From NCBI GenBank assembly GCA_902984215.1, contig CADWAF010002664.1, positions 1 to 64,000 on the forward strand: DNA of 64,000 nucleotides, in the 5' to 3' direction. This stretch comes from Willaertia magna. Lineage: Eukaryota; Heterolobosea; Eutetramitea; Acrasida; Naegleriidae. Of the stretch, positions 50,971-61,400 are shown piece by piece. Each line of letters starts with the position of its first letter. Positions within the stretch are counted from its first letter, which is position 1. Under the pieces are notes generated by a model. The model saw only the letters and a list, made by a program, of their open reading frames with translations, made no database searches and was not told where the DNA came from. The translations under genes were made by a program, and so were the position numbers.

Positions 50971-51999
50971 TTATTTTAGATACACAGACTTTTCTAATAC
51001 TAAATTTCTTGGACCTTTCCTACTTATAGGTTTACTTAAATCTAGACTGAGTTTACTGTCACTTATATTATTATTGCTTTCTTTGTTTAAATCTAAACTA
51101 TTATGATATAATTCAGGTTTTAGAAAACTATTTAACTTTTTTCTTAATTTTAATTTAATTGCCGACTCAAATTGGGAATGATGAATTTGAGCTGTAGATT
51201 TAAGGTTTTGATATCTCTGTACCACTCGTTGTATTTCTTTATCTCTTTGTTTAAATATTTCAAATCTTTCTCTTTTAAACCTCAATTCTAAACTATCTAT
51301 TTCATGTTTTTGTTTATACAATAAATAAGCCTTTTTCTTTTCATAAGAAGAATTAAAATTCAGTAGCACTTTCCTATTTTCTTCTTCTTGTAGTTTATCT
51401 GCTTGTTTTTTTATTTCTAGAGCCTTAGAAAATAATTGTTGTCTTGCTAAAATATCTTGTATTTTTCTTAAATTTAACAGTTCTTTGCTATATTTTGGTC
51501 TTTTTGTATCCAATTCTTCTTGAAATTTATTCTTAATTTCTTCAATTTCACTAATATGCCTCCCTACAAGTTTAAACTTGGAGTTTTCATAATTCTTCTC
51601 CGTTTCACTTATTATTAATTTCCACTTTTGTTTTACTAGCTCAATCTCTTGTTCAAAGGCTTTATCTATTTGTTCATTTTCCATTATTTGTACACTTTTT
51701 ACATTTTCTATATGCTTATGTTCATGGTGGATCTTTGTTATTTGAAGAGCTTTTTTTACATCTTCGCATTCTTCATACAAGCCTTTTTCAAAACACCTAG
51801 AAGAATATCTTTTTAATGTTGCTACCGCCTCTTCATAAGGTAAAGATATTTCCTCAAACCTTAATATTGAAACCAATAGTTGTTTTCCTATCTCTAGATC
51901 TTTGTTTTTTGATTCTTCTTCAATGTGTGAATAATCTACAGAATTATCTGTCTTAGATATTGGAGGAGGTAATAATATTTTATCTGCAGATGTTTGCAT
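50971..51999 (-). CDS. Coiled-coil protein, possibly axonemal/centriolar
   Basis: A 342-residue protein, mostly coiled coil. A short globular start (LPYEEAVATLKRYSSRCFEK) precedes long heptads, among them KELLNLRKIQDILARQQLFS, KALEIKKQADKLQEEENRK and KRERFEIFKQRDKEIQRVVQ. The A.QQ.F..AL.IK..AD.L..EE pattern is one I associate with proteins of flagellated protists, but I cannot name the family, so an axonemal or basal-body role is speculative. The stop is 5 nt from the convergent CWC27 stop. A GGCGGGA motif lies about 25 nt upstream of the start. Confidence 0.55.
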   Translation of the reverse strand: MQTSADKILLPPPISKTDNSVDYSHIEEESKNKDLEIGKQLLVSILRFEEISLPYEEAVATLKRYSSRCFEKGLYEECEDVKKALQITKIHHEHKHIENVKSVQIMENEQIDKAFEQEIELVKQKWKLIISETEKNYENSKFKLVGRHISEIEEIKNKFQEELDTKRPKYSKELLNLRKIQDILARQQLFSKALEIKKQADKLQEEENRKVLLNFNSSYEKKKAYLLYKQKHEIDSLELRFKRERFEIFKQRDKEIQRVVQRYQNLKSTAQIHHSQFESAIKLKLRKKLNSFLKPELYHNSLDLNKESNNNISDSKLSLDLSKPISRKGPRNLVLEKSVYLK

Positions 52000-52083
52000 A
52001 TTTTTTATTGACTTTGTTATTTTAAGGCGGGATCTGCAACAAGAAATTTACTGTTGTTGCTGTGTAACTGATCGATTTAAATT

Positions 52084-54237
52084 TTAAGATATAATAATTC
52101 TTGATGTAGAAATATTCTCTGAGATTTCTTCTTTGTGAACAACAATACCATTATTGATTTTTAATATGTATTGTATTGTTTCTCTTGGAGAAGAACATTC
52201 TACGATTAATGATGATGCCCTTGGATAGATATTAATGAATTTTGATAAGTTATTTGGTGCCTTAAATTTGTTTTTCCAAATAACAGTTCCTGATAAAATA
52301 TTAATACAATAAATATCACAATAATTGTCACCATTATCATTATTAAGAATCATTTCTCTTTCTTCTTCCATTTCTTCTTCTTCTTCCTCCATTTCATCTT
52401 CTAAATTATCCCTTTCGTCGTTATTATCAAAAATATTAGAACCCAATACTACAAAAAGTTGTTCACCATACAAGTAATATCCTATTCCTGGAAGTGTTTG
52501 TTTATAAGGAGTATCTAATACTGAAACACCTAATAGACTAGGAGTTAAAATTGTATTAAATACTTTTTCTCTATTTCTGAAATGTCTTTCAAAATCTACG
52601 TGTACTTGTACCAATTTAATACATGATGCATTGTCAATTTGATTAGTAATAGTAGTGCCAAAAACTGCTCCCTTTTCTAATTCTGTCAATTTTGAAAGAT
52701 AAATTAATCCTCCTAGAGATAATTCTGAATCCTCATAAATAAGTAAAGGATTTCCAGTGGCTATACCCCTCAAATCTTTATCAAATCCAGAAAATACAAC
52801 CTTTCCTTCATCAACATCAAATACAACATTTTCATCTGAATAAATATTTGCTTTAGCAATGTGAATTGTATCTGTTGGTCTAAAAGTTGTTATTATTTTT
52901 CCAACTGTAGATAATAAATGGAATTCACTTCCACTCTTTATCAAAATAAAGGTTTCATTCTCAGTTGGAATTTTACCAATGATTGAATCAATTTGTTGAG
53001 GTATATTCTTGATTGTTGTAATCTCTTTTAAGGTAATTCTATCAAATATTGTAACACATTGAACATCTTCATTTAATGAAGGAATTATATAAGTCTTATC
53101 CATTGGAAATAGAGGACAAGAAAATTGTAGTAATTCTTCTTTTGGTTGATTATTATTAGTCATAACTACTGGTCTTTCTTTTAATAATGAAACACCAATA
53201 TATTTACCGTCTGTTTGATTCAAAGCTACAAGATAAGTATCAAACTGTAAAATAACTCTTTTTGTCATTAAATCATGATAGGCAAATAAGAGTTTGTCAT
53301 CAAAAAACTTTGACTTTTCTTTTTGTAACATTTCTTGAAATTCTCTAGACTCTTCAAATGAACGAATATCTTTCAATTCATTTTGCATATCTATTAATCT
53401 TTTTTGCCATTCTTGAGTAGAAACATTAGTTTCCAATCTCATTTGATCATTAAATACTTGTCTTACTTTTTCTTGTCTTTCTTTATCTTTTTGAATTAAA
53501 AATTTAATTTTAAATAAATTAAATCTTTTTTCTTGCTTCATTTTAACATCAAGAGGTTTAAATTCTGAAAATTCTTGTTCCCTTAATCCCCAAATAACTT
53601 TTCCAGTGGGTACATCAATTGCATGAAAAACATATTCACCAATAAGACTTTTATCAAATTGAAATACTAAACTATTTCCAGAATAAACTCTTTTCTTAAC
53701 TTCATTATTATTTGTATAAATTGTACAATATTCATGAATATAAGGACTTTCAATTTTAGTCATTTCATTAACATTCATTATTGGACAAGGTAAAGTATAT
53801 GATATCTTATTTAATAATAAATCATAACAACATGTACCTTGTTGTATAAATGTATATCTATCTCTATTATTTACAGATCCTTTAATACAAAGTTCATTCC
53901 ATGATTTACTAACTAATCTACAAATTTGTATTTCTTCAAGATTTAAGAAAGCTAAACTTTGAGCAATGCAATCTTCTACAGTCATTTGTGCAAATTCAAG
54001 GCTAGGTTTAACACCCATAACCATTAATTGAATCTTTCGTTTTTTTAAAGATTTTAATTGTATTTCATTATTTAAAACTTTTCCTTTATATAATATCTTT
54101 TGATGGGAAGAAGGTATTGAGAAATCGGATTGTATTTCTTCTTTAATCTTTCCAATAGTAACATCTTCACCTAAATTTAATGTACATTTGGCTTTAGCAC
54201 CTAAAATATTAAACGAAACATTTACCACGGAACTCAT
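52084..54237 (-). CDS. UBL plus F-box plus beta-propeller-like protein (717 aa)
   Basis: A single-exon protein. Residues 1-~75 are ubiquitin-like (VTIGKIKEEIQSDFSIPSSH, then QKILYKGKVLNNEIQLKSL, with IQLMVMG closing the fold). Residues ~80-115 look like an F-box (VEDCIAQSLAFLNLEEIQIC, then RLVSKSWNELC). The rest is strand-rich, with repeated motifs like IPTENETFILIKSGSEFHLL and GTVIWKNKF and about six blades, as in PQQ/quinoprotein-like propellers, interrupted by a coiled coil near residues 235-300 and an acidic loop near 630. It is probably an SCF substrate adaptor whose UBL may bind the proteasome or ubiquitin receptors. The gene at 38127 shares the UBL then F-box order. Confidence 0.6.
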   Translation of the reverse strand: MSSVVNVSFNILGAKAKCTLNLGEDVTIGKIKEEIQSDFSIPSSHQKILYKGKVLNNEIQLKSLKKRKIQLMVMGVKPSLEFAQMTVEDCIAQSLAFLNLEEIQICRLVSKSWNELCIKGSVNNRDRYTFIQQGTCCYDLLLNKISYTLPCPIMNVNEMTKIESPYIHEYCTIYTNNNEVKKRVYSGNSLVFQFDKSLIGEYVFHAIDVPTGKVIWGLREQEFSEFKPLDVKMKQEKRFNLFKIKFLIQKDKERQEKVRQVFNDQMRLETNVSTQEWQKRLIDMQNELKDIRSFEESREFQEMLQKEKSKFFDDKLLFAYHDLMTKRVILQFDTYLVALNQTDGKYIGVSLLKERPVVMTNNNQPKEELLQFSCPLFPMDKTYIIPSLNEDVQCVTIFDRITLKEITTIKNIPQQIDSIIGKIPTENETFILIKSGSEFHLLSTVGKIITTFRPTDTIHIAKANIYSDENVVFDVDEGKVVFSGFDKDLRGIATGNPLLIYEDSELSLGGLIYLSKLTELEKGAVFGTTITNQIDNASCIKLVQVHVDFERHFRNREKVFNTILTPSLLGVSVLDTPYKQTLPGIGYYLYGEQLFVVLGSNIFDNNDERDNLEDEMEEEEEEMEEEREMILNNDNGDNYCDIYCINILSGTVIWKNKFKAPNNLSKFINIYPRASSLIVECSSPRETIQYILKINNGIVVHKEEISENISTSRIIIS

Positions 54238-54527
54238 CTTAATTGATCAAATAATTTTTTAAAAGAACAAAATAATTTGAAGTTTGAGCTTGGCTATTTT
54301 TTTTATTGTAATTTTGAATTAAAAATAGTTCTCAAAACTTTCTTCAAATAGATGAAGTTCAAAGCAATTAATTTTAATTCAAAGAAATTATTAGTGAATG
54401 TGCTTGTAGGCAGGTTGGAAACTCTTTTTCAAGACAATTTAGTAGAACAACAAAACATTTTTGGGCTGGAAAGGAATAGCAAGGTTGTCAATGTCCTATT
54501 TGATGTGTAAAGAAATTAAAGAAAAAA

Positions 54528-55470
54528 ATGGGCAATAAGTTATCACACGCAAAGAAATTAATTGAAAGTGGAGCTAACTGTGATTTGGATCTAGATGAAA
54601 AGGAATTAAATAATAAAGAATTAATGAAACTTTCAGAATTATTAAAAAACAATAATACATGTTACGCTTTACATTTAAAATCCAATATGTTCGATGAACA
54701 AGGAATTGAACATTTAGCTGATGCTTTACAAACAAATAGATTTTTAAAGAGATTATATTTAAATAATAATAAAATCGGAGATGTAAGTAAGACTTGAATT
54801 ATAATGTTATAATTTTATGAAGGCTGGTTGTAGACATTTAGCTGATGCAATTAAACGTATTCCAGCGTTAGGGTAAGATAATTAAATTTATTTTCATTTT
54901 GTGACAATTTTTAGTATGATTGATTTATCCATGTCACTTATTGGACCAACTGGAGCACATGCATTAGGAGATTCTCTAAAATTAAATAACTCTCTTCACA
55001 CAATTTATTTAACAGATAATTATATTGGTGTAGAAGGAGCCAAACATTTAGCTGAAGGATTAAAAGAAAATAAAAAACTTAAAGTATTAGATGTTTCCAG
55101 AAATAACATTAAAGATGAAGGTTGTGTTGCTTTAGCAGAAATGTTAAAAGTAAACTCAACTCTTGAACAATTGTATATTGTAAAGAATGAAATTACTTCA
55201 ACTGGAAGTATTGCATTAGCTGATAGTTTAGTTGTAAATAAAGGTTTGAGATCTTTAAATATGGATTTCAATGCAATAGGAGATGAAGGGTAAGTTCACA
55301 AACAATAATTTACAAACAATAATTAAATAATTAAAAGTGCAACACCATTTATGAAAGTTTTAAGAGAAAATGACAGAATTGAGAAAATTGAATTTGATGA
55401 TAAATCTATTAGTGAGGATTGGAAGAATGAATTTAGAATGCGTTTACAACGTAAACAAGAAGTACATTAA
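54528..55470 (+). CDS. Leucine-rich repeat protein, RI/NLRC3-like, possibly N-myristoylated
   Basis: Four exons, 54528-54782, 54823-54872, 54915-55289 and 55338-55470, join in frame (introns 40, 42 and 48 nt) to give 270 residues. At least six ribonuclease-inhibitor-type repeats of ~28 residues are seen, with motifs such as LYLNNNKIGDAGCRHLADAI (restored by splicing), IYLTDNYIGVEGAKHLAEGL and LDVSRNNIKDEGCVALAEML. The N-terminus MGNKLSHAKKL fits an N-myristoylation signal (Gly2, Ser6), so the protein may sit on membranes. These LRRs form horseshoe surfaces for protein binding; the partner is unknown. No nucleotide-binding or effector domain is present. Confidence 0.8.
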
Positions 55471-55535
55471 AATAAATATTTCTTTTTATTAAATAAGTTG
55501 TTGTCATCACCAATTTTTGTTGATATCTTATTGTT

Positions 55536-55546
55536 TTTTTGGCGCC
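55536..55546. promoter_or_regulatory. E2F-like motif upstream of kelch gene
   Basis: TTTTTGGCGCC, about 56 nt upstream of the kelch start codon, in a 131-nt gap. Resemblance only. Confidence 0.3.
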
Positions 55547-55601
55547 TGTCAAGTAATGAATTCACTTGTCAAAAAATCAGATAATTTAACAGCTGTTAAA
55601 A

Positions 55602-57109
55602 ATGTCTCTTTTTTCATACTCAACACTTTCTATTGATAATCAACAATTACCAATACCTGTGACACATCTATCATCAATTTATAGCTCTTCAAGAAATAGT
55701 GTAATTATATTTGGAGGAGAAGATGCTGATTATTTATGGACAAATCAATTAATGGAATTTTCATTAACCAACAAAACTTGGACAACATTAAATACTTCCG
55801 AAACGTTACCAATGAGAGATGGACATCAATGTTGTTTAATTTCAGATAAATCCGAACAAGTAGAATTCATTCTTTATGGCGGGAGTACATCTACTACAGG
55901 AAATAAAGAATTGGAAGTTCAATTATTAAAACTTACAATAAAGAAAGGCGCCAAGACTGTACAAGTTGAAAAGCTTTTAAAAGATAGTAAGGCTTTAAAA
56001 TCTGCTCCTCCTTTGAGAAGATTTCATTCAATGATTTATAATGATGAAAAGAAGGAATTAGTTATTTTCGGAGGAAGAAGTCTTAAAGAACCTGCAGAAT
56101 ATTATAATGATTTATATACTTTTAATTTAGAAACTAAACAATGGAAGATGATACATGATAATGTAGAAGATAATGAAGAAGTTCCTTCAAGAAGGGCTGG
56201 ACATTCTGCAGTATTTGATCGTGATCATTCTCGTATGATTGTTTTTGGTGGATTCACAAAAAGAAAACTTGATGAAGAAGGTGAAGATGAAGATATGAGT
56301 AATTATTTATTTATTTACTATAATGATACTTATAGTTATTGTTTTGAGACAAATGAATGGTCACGTTTATTTACTGTTCCGTTCACTGAACAAGATGAAG
56401 ATGGACATAATTTACCAACTTCAAGAGAAAGACATCAAGCTTTAATTAATGGTAAAGATATGTTAGTTTTAGGTGGATGGTCTTATGGTGGTGTTACAAC
56501 TCCTGACTTTTTATATAAATTGAATTTGGATACTTTGTATTGGACTAAATGTGAATTAGAATTATTGAAAGATAATAATGAATCCGTTAGTGCACCTGAA
56601 TCTTTAGCAAGATATGGACATACTTGTGAATTAGCTAATGATAAAATTGTTATTTTTGGTGGAAGAAATTGTACTAACTTTGAATGTTTAAATGAAATAT
56701 TAGTATTTGATTCTCAAGGAAAGAAAGGTGAAAGTAAGAAGAGATTAGAAATGGCAAAGAAACCTAAGATGAAAAATAGTAGAAAGCCTCCAACTAAAAC
56801 AGTTACTAATGTTGAACAAGCTGTAAGTATTATTAATTGTGACAATATATTTCTAATTTTTATTAGATGAAGGAAAATGCAATGAGATTTGATTCTCCTA
56901 AATCTCCAAAAGAATCTACAAGTACTGGTAGCTCAACAGAAGAAAAGCCAAAGAAGAAGTTTGGATTGAAGAATATTTTCAACAAGAAGGATGATAAAAA
57001 CAGTAGTGGTAGTGGATTAGATATGCAAGAAGTCCTAGCTCAAAAGAACAAGTTAAAAAAGACAGAAAAGACATCATCTGGAGATCCTTGGAAGAGTGTT
57101 TTTAAATAA
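55602..57109 (+). CDS. Kelch-repeat protein with WH2-like tail
   Basis: Exons 55602-56822 and 56867-57109 join in phase 0 across a 44-nt intron to give 487 residues. The first ~385 residues hold about six kelch blades, for example SVIIFGGEDADYLWTNQLME, SRRAGHSAVFDRDHSRMIVF and ARYGHTCELANDKIVIFGGR. A basic linker follows (KKPKMKNSRKPPTKT). The second exon is charged and ends with LDMQEVLAQKNKLKKTEKTS and DPWKSVFK, which has the LKK(T/V) form of a WH2-type actin-binding motif. Together these suggest an actin- or adaptor-linked propeller. The WH2 reading rests on a short pattern. The stop is 12 nt from the convergent rhodanese gene. Confidence 0.75.
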
Positions 57110-57121
57110 AAGTGTACAAAA

Positions 57122-58027
57122 TTAAGCAGAAGCCATTTCATTTAACTTTTCTTTAACCTTTTCTCTATTTTCAGATAATTTTCTTATTCTTTCAGCATTA
57201 ACTCTATGTACTTTCTTCTTCTTCCATAAAACTTTAAATTCATTTCCAAACCAATCTCTACAACCACCTCTATAATTAATTGTATTTAAATAACCCATTT
57301 CTTTTAAAACTAAACATGCAGCTTCACTTTCAGCTGGATTATCACTATAACAAATAATATTTGTATAAATTGAAGGATATGCAACATTATATCTTGCATT
57401 AAAAACAGATGATTTTAAAGCAAATGCACCTTCTTTAATCTCAGTAAATGGAATATTAATTGCTTTAGGAATAACATAATCTAATGCACGAAATGATGAA
57501 CGAACATCAACTACTAAATAATTAAAAACATCACTAGGTTTTTGTAATAATTCTTCTAATTCAGCCTTTTCAATGACAGGTGATACTTTATCATTTAAGA
57601 ATGGAACAAAATCAAATATACATGGTATATCTGCAATTTTCTTTCCTTGAACAGTTGTTTTAAAGTATTCTGGTTCTCTTTCTTCTTCCCACATAATATC
57701 ATATTCTCTTCTATAAGTTCTTTTATTTGCTTCTTCTTGAGCAGTTTTTAAAATTTGTTCTTGTTCCGGATCTACTAATACATCTTCTGCTAAATATTTA
57801 TATTGATTTAATTTAGTTTCAATACGTGATGAAATATTTCCTTCATCTTCTAATGTTAAATGTTCCCTTTTTTCTACTACTCCACCATCAAATTCTGTTC
57901 TACGTTTTTCCTCTTCTCTAATTATCATATTTGTACTAAATGAACGTATTGCTACTCCATTGTTGGTGTTAACAAAAAGTACTTTCTTTATCTTTGAAAG
58001 AGAATTTAATTTTCTAAATTGTCTCAT
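57122..58027 (-). CDS. Mitochondrial rhodanese-domain protein
   Basis: A 301-residue protein. The ATG at 58027, after eight A residues, opens a basic, hydroxylated presequence-like segment (MRQFRKLNSLSKIKKVLFVN) suited to mitochondrial import. The rhodanese domain spans ~160-270: YLVVDVRSSFRALDYVIPKA with the DVR motif, AINIPF, the loop NIICYSDNPAESEAACLVL, where the cysteine occupies the catalytic position, and NYRGGCRDWFGNE. The active-site loop (CYSDNPAES) differs from the canonical C-x-x-G-x-R, so sulfur-transferase activity is uncertain and a non-catalytic role is possible. The start is 27 nt from that of the divergent gene at 58055. Confidence 0.8.
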   Translation of the reverse strand: MRQFRKLNSLSKIKKVLFVNTNNGVAIRSFSTNMIIREEEKRRTEFDGGVVEKREHLTLEDEGNISSRIETKLNQYKYLAEDVLVDPEQEQILKTAQEEANKRTYRREYDIMWEEEREPEYFKTTVQGKKIADIPCIFDFVPFLNDKVSPVIEKAELEELLQKPSDVFNYLVVDVRSSFRALDYVIPKAINIPFTEIKEGAFALKSSVFNARYNVAYPSIYTNIICYSDNPAESEAACLVLKEMGYLNTINYRGGCRDWFGNEFKVLWKKKKVHRVNAERIRKLSENREKVKEKLNEMASA

Positions 58028-58054
58028 TTTTTTTAAATTTAACAAAAAAAAAAT

Positions 58055-58438
58055 ATGAATGAGTTGAAACCACACGAAGAGGTAAAGAAAGTAATGAGAG
58101 AGCCCTTGAATGCCTCCTTAGAAGAGTTATGCAAACATATTTACAGATACATAAAGATAGTTCAGTATAAAGAAAGGAAGGAACTTGAAGCAAATATTAA
58201 GGCAGAAGAGGAGAATTCTCAATTACATGAATCTAGAGCCTCAACACCAGGAGCTTATTATGAATCTGTTATTGGAAACAATGATGAAGAAGTAATATTT
58301 ACAGAAGAAGAATTTGAATTGGTTAAAGAAATTTATAATAATCCAATTCCTTACCTTGCACAATTATTAAAGAAAGTAAATAAAAGGGAGAAACAAATAA
58401 CAAATACAATTCCTGATATTAGAGTTTCTTTAAATTAA
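58055..58438 (+). CDS. Small charged protein of unknown family
   Basis: A 127-residue frame that I do not recognise. It is rich in E and K and mostly helical (PLNASLEELCKHIYRYIKIV, then FTEEEFELVKEIYNNPIPYL and AQLLKKVNKREKQ). No membrane segment or zinc site is present. The ATG follows a run of ten A residues and TAT, the context common here, and the composition is coding-like. Its start lies 27 nt from the divergent rhodanese start, so both must share one very short promoter region. Confidence 0.6.
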   Translation: MNELKPHEEVKKVMREPLNASLEELCKHIYRYIKIVQYKERKELEANIKAEEENSQLHESRASTPGAYYESVIGNNDEEVIFTEEEFELVKEIYNNPIPYLAQLLKKVNKREKQITNTIPDIRVSLN

Positions 58439-58478
58439 TAGTTTATAAAAATACAATGTAAATATAAGAATAATGGAA

Positions 58479-61400
58479 TTAGAACTTTGTATATTGATAA
58501 TGCTTATGTTTCATATTCCAATCCATAACATCTTTTGTTAAATGTAATTTACGTTTGAAATCCCACCAATCAGCTTTTACATTTGGAGCGTTGACCATGT
58601 CCTCAACTTTTTGTAAGGCTTCTTTAGAAGTATCCTTCTTCTTAAATTGTTGTGATAAACGTTGACATGAACTATGAGTATTAATAGTATAGAAAAGACT
58701 TGCTAAAGTTTGGAAAGGCCAACCTTTATAATCTTTACTCCAAGTTTCATAAGCACTTTGGAATAAGGCCTCAACTAATTTTTGTTTCAAAATAAAATCT
58801 ATTAGAGATTTTACAGCATTTGTATACTTTTCATTATTATTTGGAGGGATATTATAACCTTTCATATAAGTTTCATTAGTCTCTTCAGTTTCTTCTTCAT
58901 CAGATTGTAATTTATTTAAGATTTCTTTGTCAATTGGTAAATTAAATATCTTATTGAAATAATGTAATGCATTAGTGGCAATGATAGATGAATTCTCTTT
59001 GTTAATTAAAGATAAAAATCCAGTCATTAAATTAAATTTAATAATATCATCCATTGGTCCTTGACCATGGAATTTAATTAATTGATAGAATAATCTCCAT
59101 GCATTTCTATTAAATTCCATATCAACATCATCTTTACATAATTCTAATAATTTAGCATAGAATGTTTGATCTGCAGATAATAACGCAAATATTTCAGGAA
59201 CTTTAATTAATTGACTAAATGCAACTAATAATGCAGAACGTGGACGATATGCTCTACGTAGTTTAACATTCTTACAAATAAAGTCCCACATAGATTGTAA
59301 ATTAGCTTGAGTGATTTCAACTTTTGGTCCAGCATATAATGGTATTTTAGTTTCATCTCCTTCATTCTTTTTCTTTCTTGTTGTTTTATCTTTTAATCTA
59401 TCCCAGAAACCACCTGTAGTTTGTTTCTTCTTTGCATCAGTTTCTTTCTTTGTGACACCACCTGCTTGCACTAATTGATTACAGATTAAGAATTTAGAAT
59501 ACTTTGCAAGGAACAAAGCACCCATAATTGTACCTTGATGCATTCTCTTTTGATTTTCAGTTGAAATAACTTCATCTAAAACAATTTGGAATGCTTTAGA
59601 TTCAATTAAACCAACAATCATTGAATATGATTCATCCATTTCACTAAATTCTTCTTGTTTAACAGTTAATGTTTCAGTTAAGAATTCAAGAACCATAGAT
59701 GATATCAATGGTGGTTGTGAATCTAATACAGATCTTTCAGCTGATCTAACTAAATCTTTAACAACTGTTTGTCCATTAGAATATGCCTTTGTTAATAATT
59801 CTTCCCATTTCTTTTCTTTTAATATTGGGAATAATCTAGCAGTAGCATGTTGAACGTGACTAAACTTACTACAAGCTAATTTACGAATATTTGGAAGTAA
59901 ATCAGTTTCATCAGATTTTAATACATTATGAATATCTTCTTTCCAGGAAAGGAAGAATAAGAATGACAACACAAATTTACCTAAAGCAGTAACAGTTTTA
60001 GATCTTGAGCCTAATAATTTCCAAATGTGATTCTTTAAGAATGATCTACTACATTTCAAATACTTATTTACCTCATCAATATACTTTTCAACTTTATCAA
60101 TTAAGAAAGGATATAAATGTGGATAACCTGTATCTTCTTCAACTAAAGATACACAAACACAATTAGTATAATATAACATCATTAAGGTAACTAAGAATTT
60201 GTCAACCTTCTTTAAAATTAAATCATTCTTATTGTTTGGGTTATTTTCCGTTAATACAATATTATTAACAACACTTCTTGTAGATTCTGTATATTCAAAT
60301 AATTGGAATGGTACTTCATCGAATAATGTTACAGCACGTGCAACGAAATGCATTGATTCATAATCATCATCTTGAATATATTCTGCAATAACATCTTTTG
60401 CAATATCAGTTTTTAAATATTCTTTAACATATTGAGCTACTTTAGCATGAACTAATGTGGAATCACTTTGTTGGAATATTTTCAAAATAGCAGAAAAGTG
60501 TTGTTTAGAAGTTGAATGATATAATAAATCAGCATAAGTTCTTAAACGTAATTCAACACCATTCTTCATCATTGTCATTCTCATCTTTAATTCACTTCCT
60601 AAAAATTGACAGAAAATATCTAAGTAGGCTGGAGATAAGAATACTCGTTCAAAATGATTTACAAGTATTTGTGAAGGATGTTCAACTGCATCTAATATAG
60701 CACATAATTTACTATAACTTTCATCTAATAATTTAGACTCTTCTTTAGGGAAATACCAACTATTTAAATGATTATATCTCTTTTCATTATCTTTTCTAGC
60801 TAAAACAATTTGAAGGAAACGAATATAATTTGGATTATTTAACATTCCATGTTCTGCTTGTCCTAAATCAAATTCAGGTGTTTCAAATATGACAGGTCTA
60901 CCTTGTTCCATTTCATCACAATCCATAATCATTTTAATTTCTTGTTCTTTCAAATCAGTTCTTCTTAAAGGTATTTGATGAGTATATTCTCTTGAAGTAT
61001 TAGCACTAATATAAGCAATAGTACAATCTGCAGGAACACAACTGAGTGATTTCTCTTGTCTTTGGAATACAATCCAACTACGAATATTTTCTGGAAGAAC
61101 ACGTTCTCCAATTTTTAATTTTAATTCAACACCAGTTGACTCTGTACGGAATGTACCATGAATACAAGGTAAACAAGATTGATGATATGTTCCATATTTT
61201 GTTTTTGTTTCTTTCTTTTTCTTCATTACTTCATTAATACTCTTTTCTATTCTTTGTTTTACTTCAGGTGTTAAATTATTCCATTCTTCTTTAATTTCAT
61301 AATTTAAATAATTTGCAGAACGATCTCCTCTTTCACTTTCGTCATCATTTGAAAGGTCACGTTTTTCATTCTTTTCTCCTTCTAAATCTAAATCACTACT

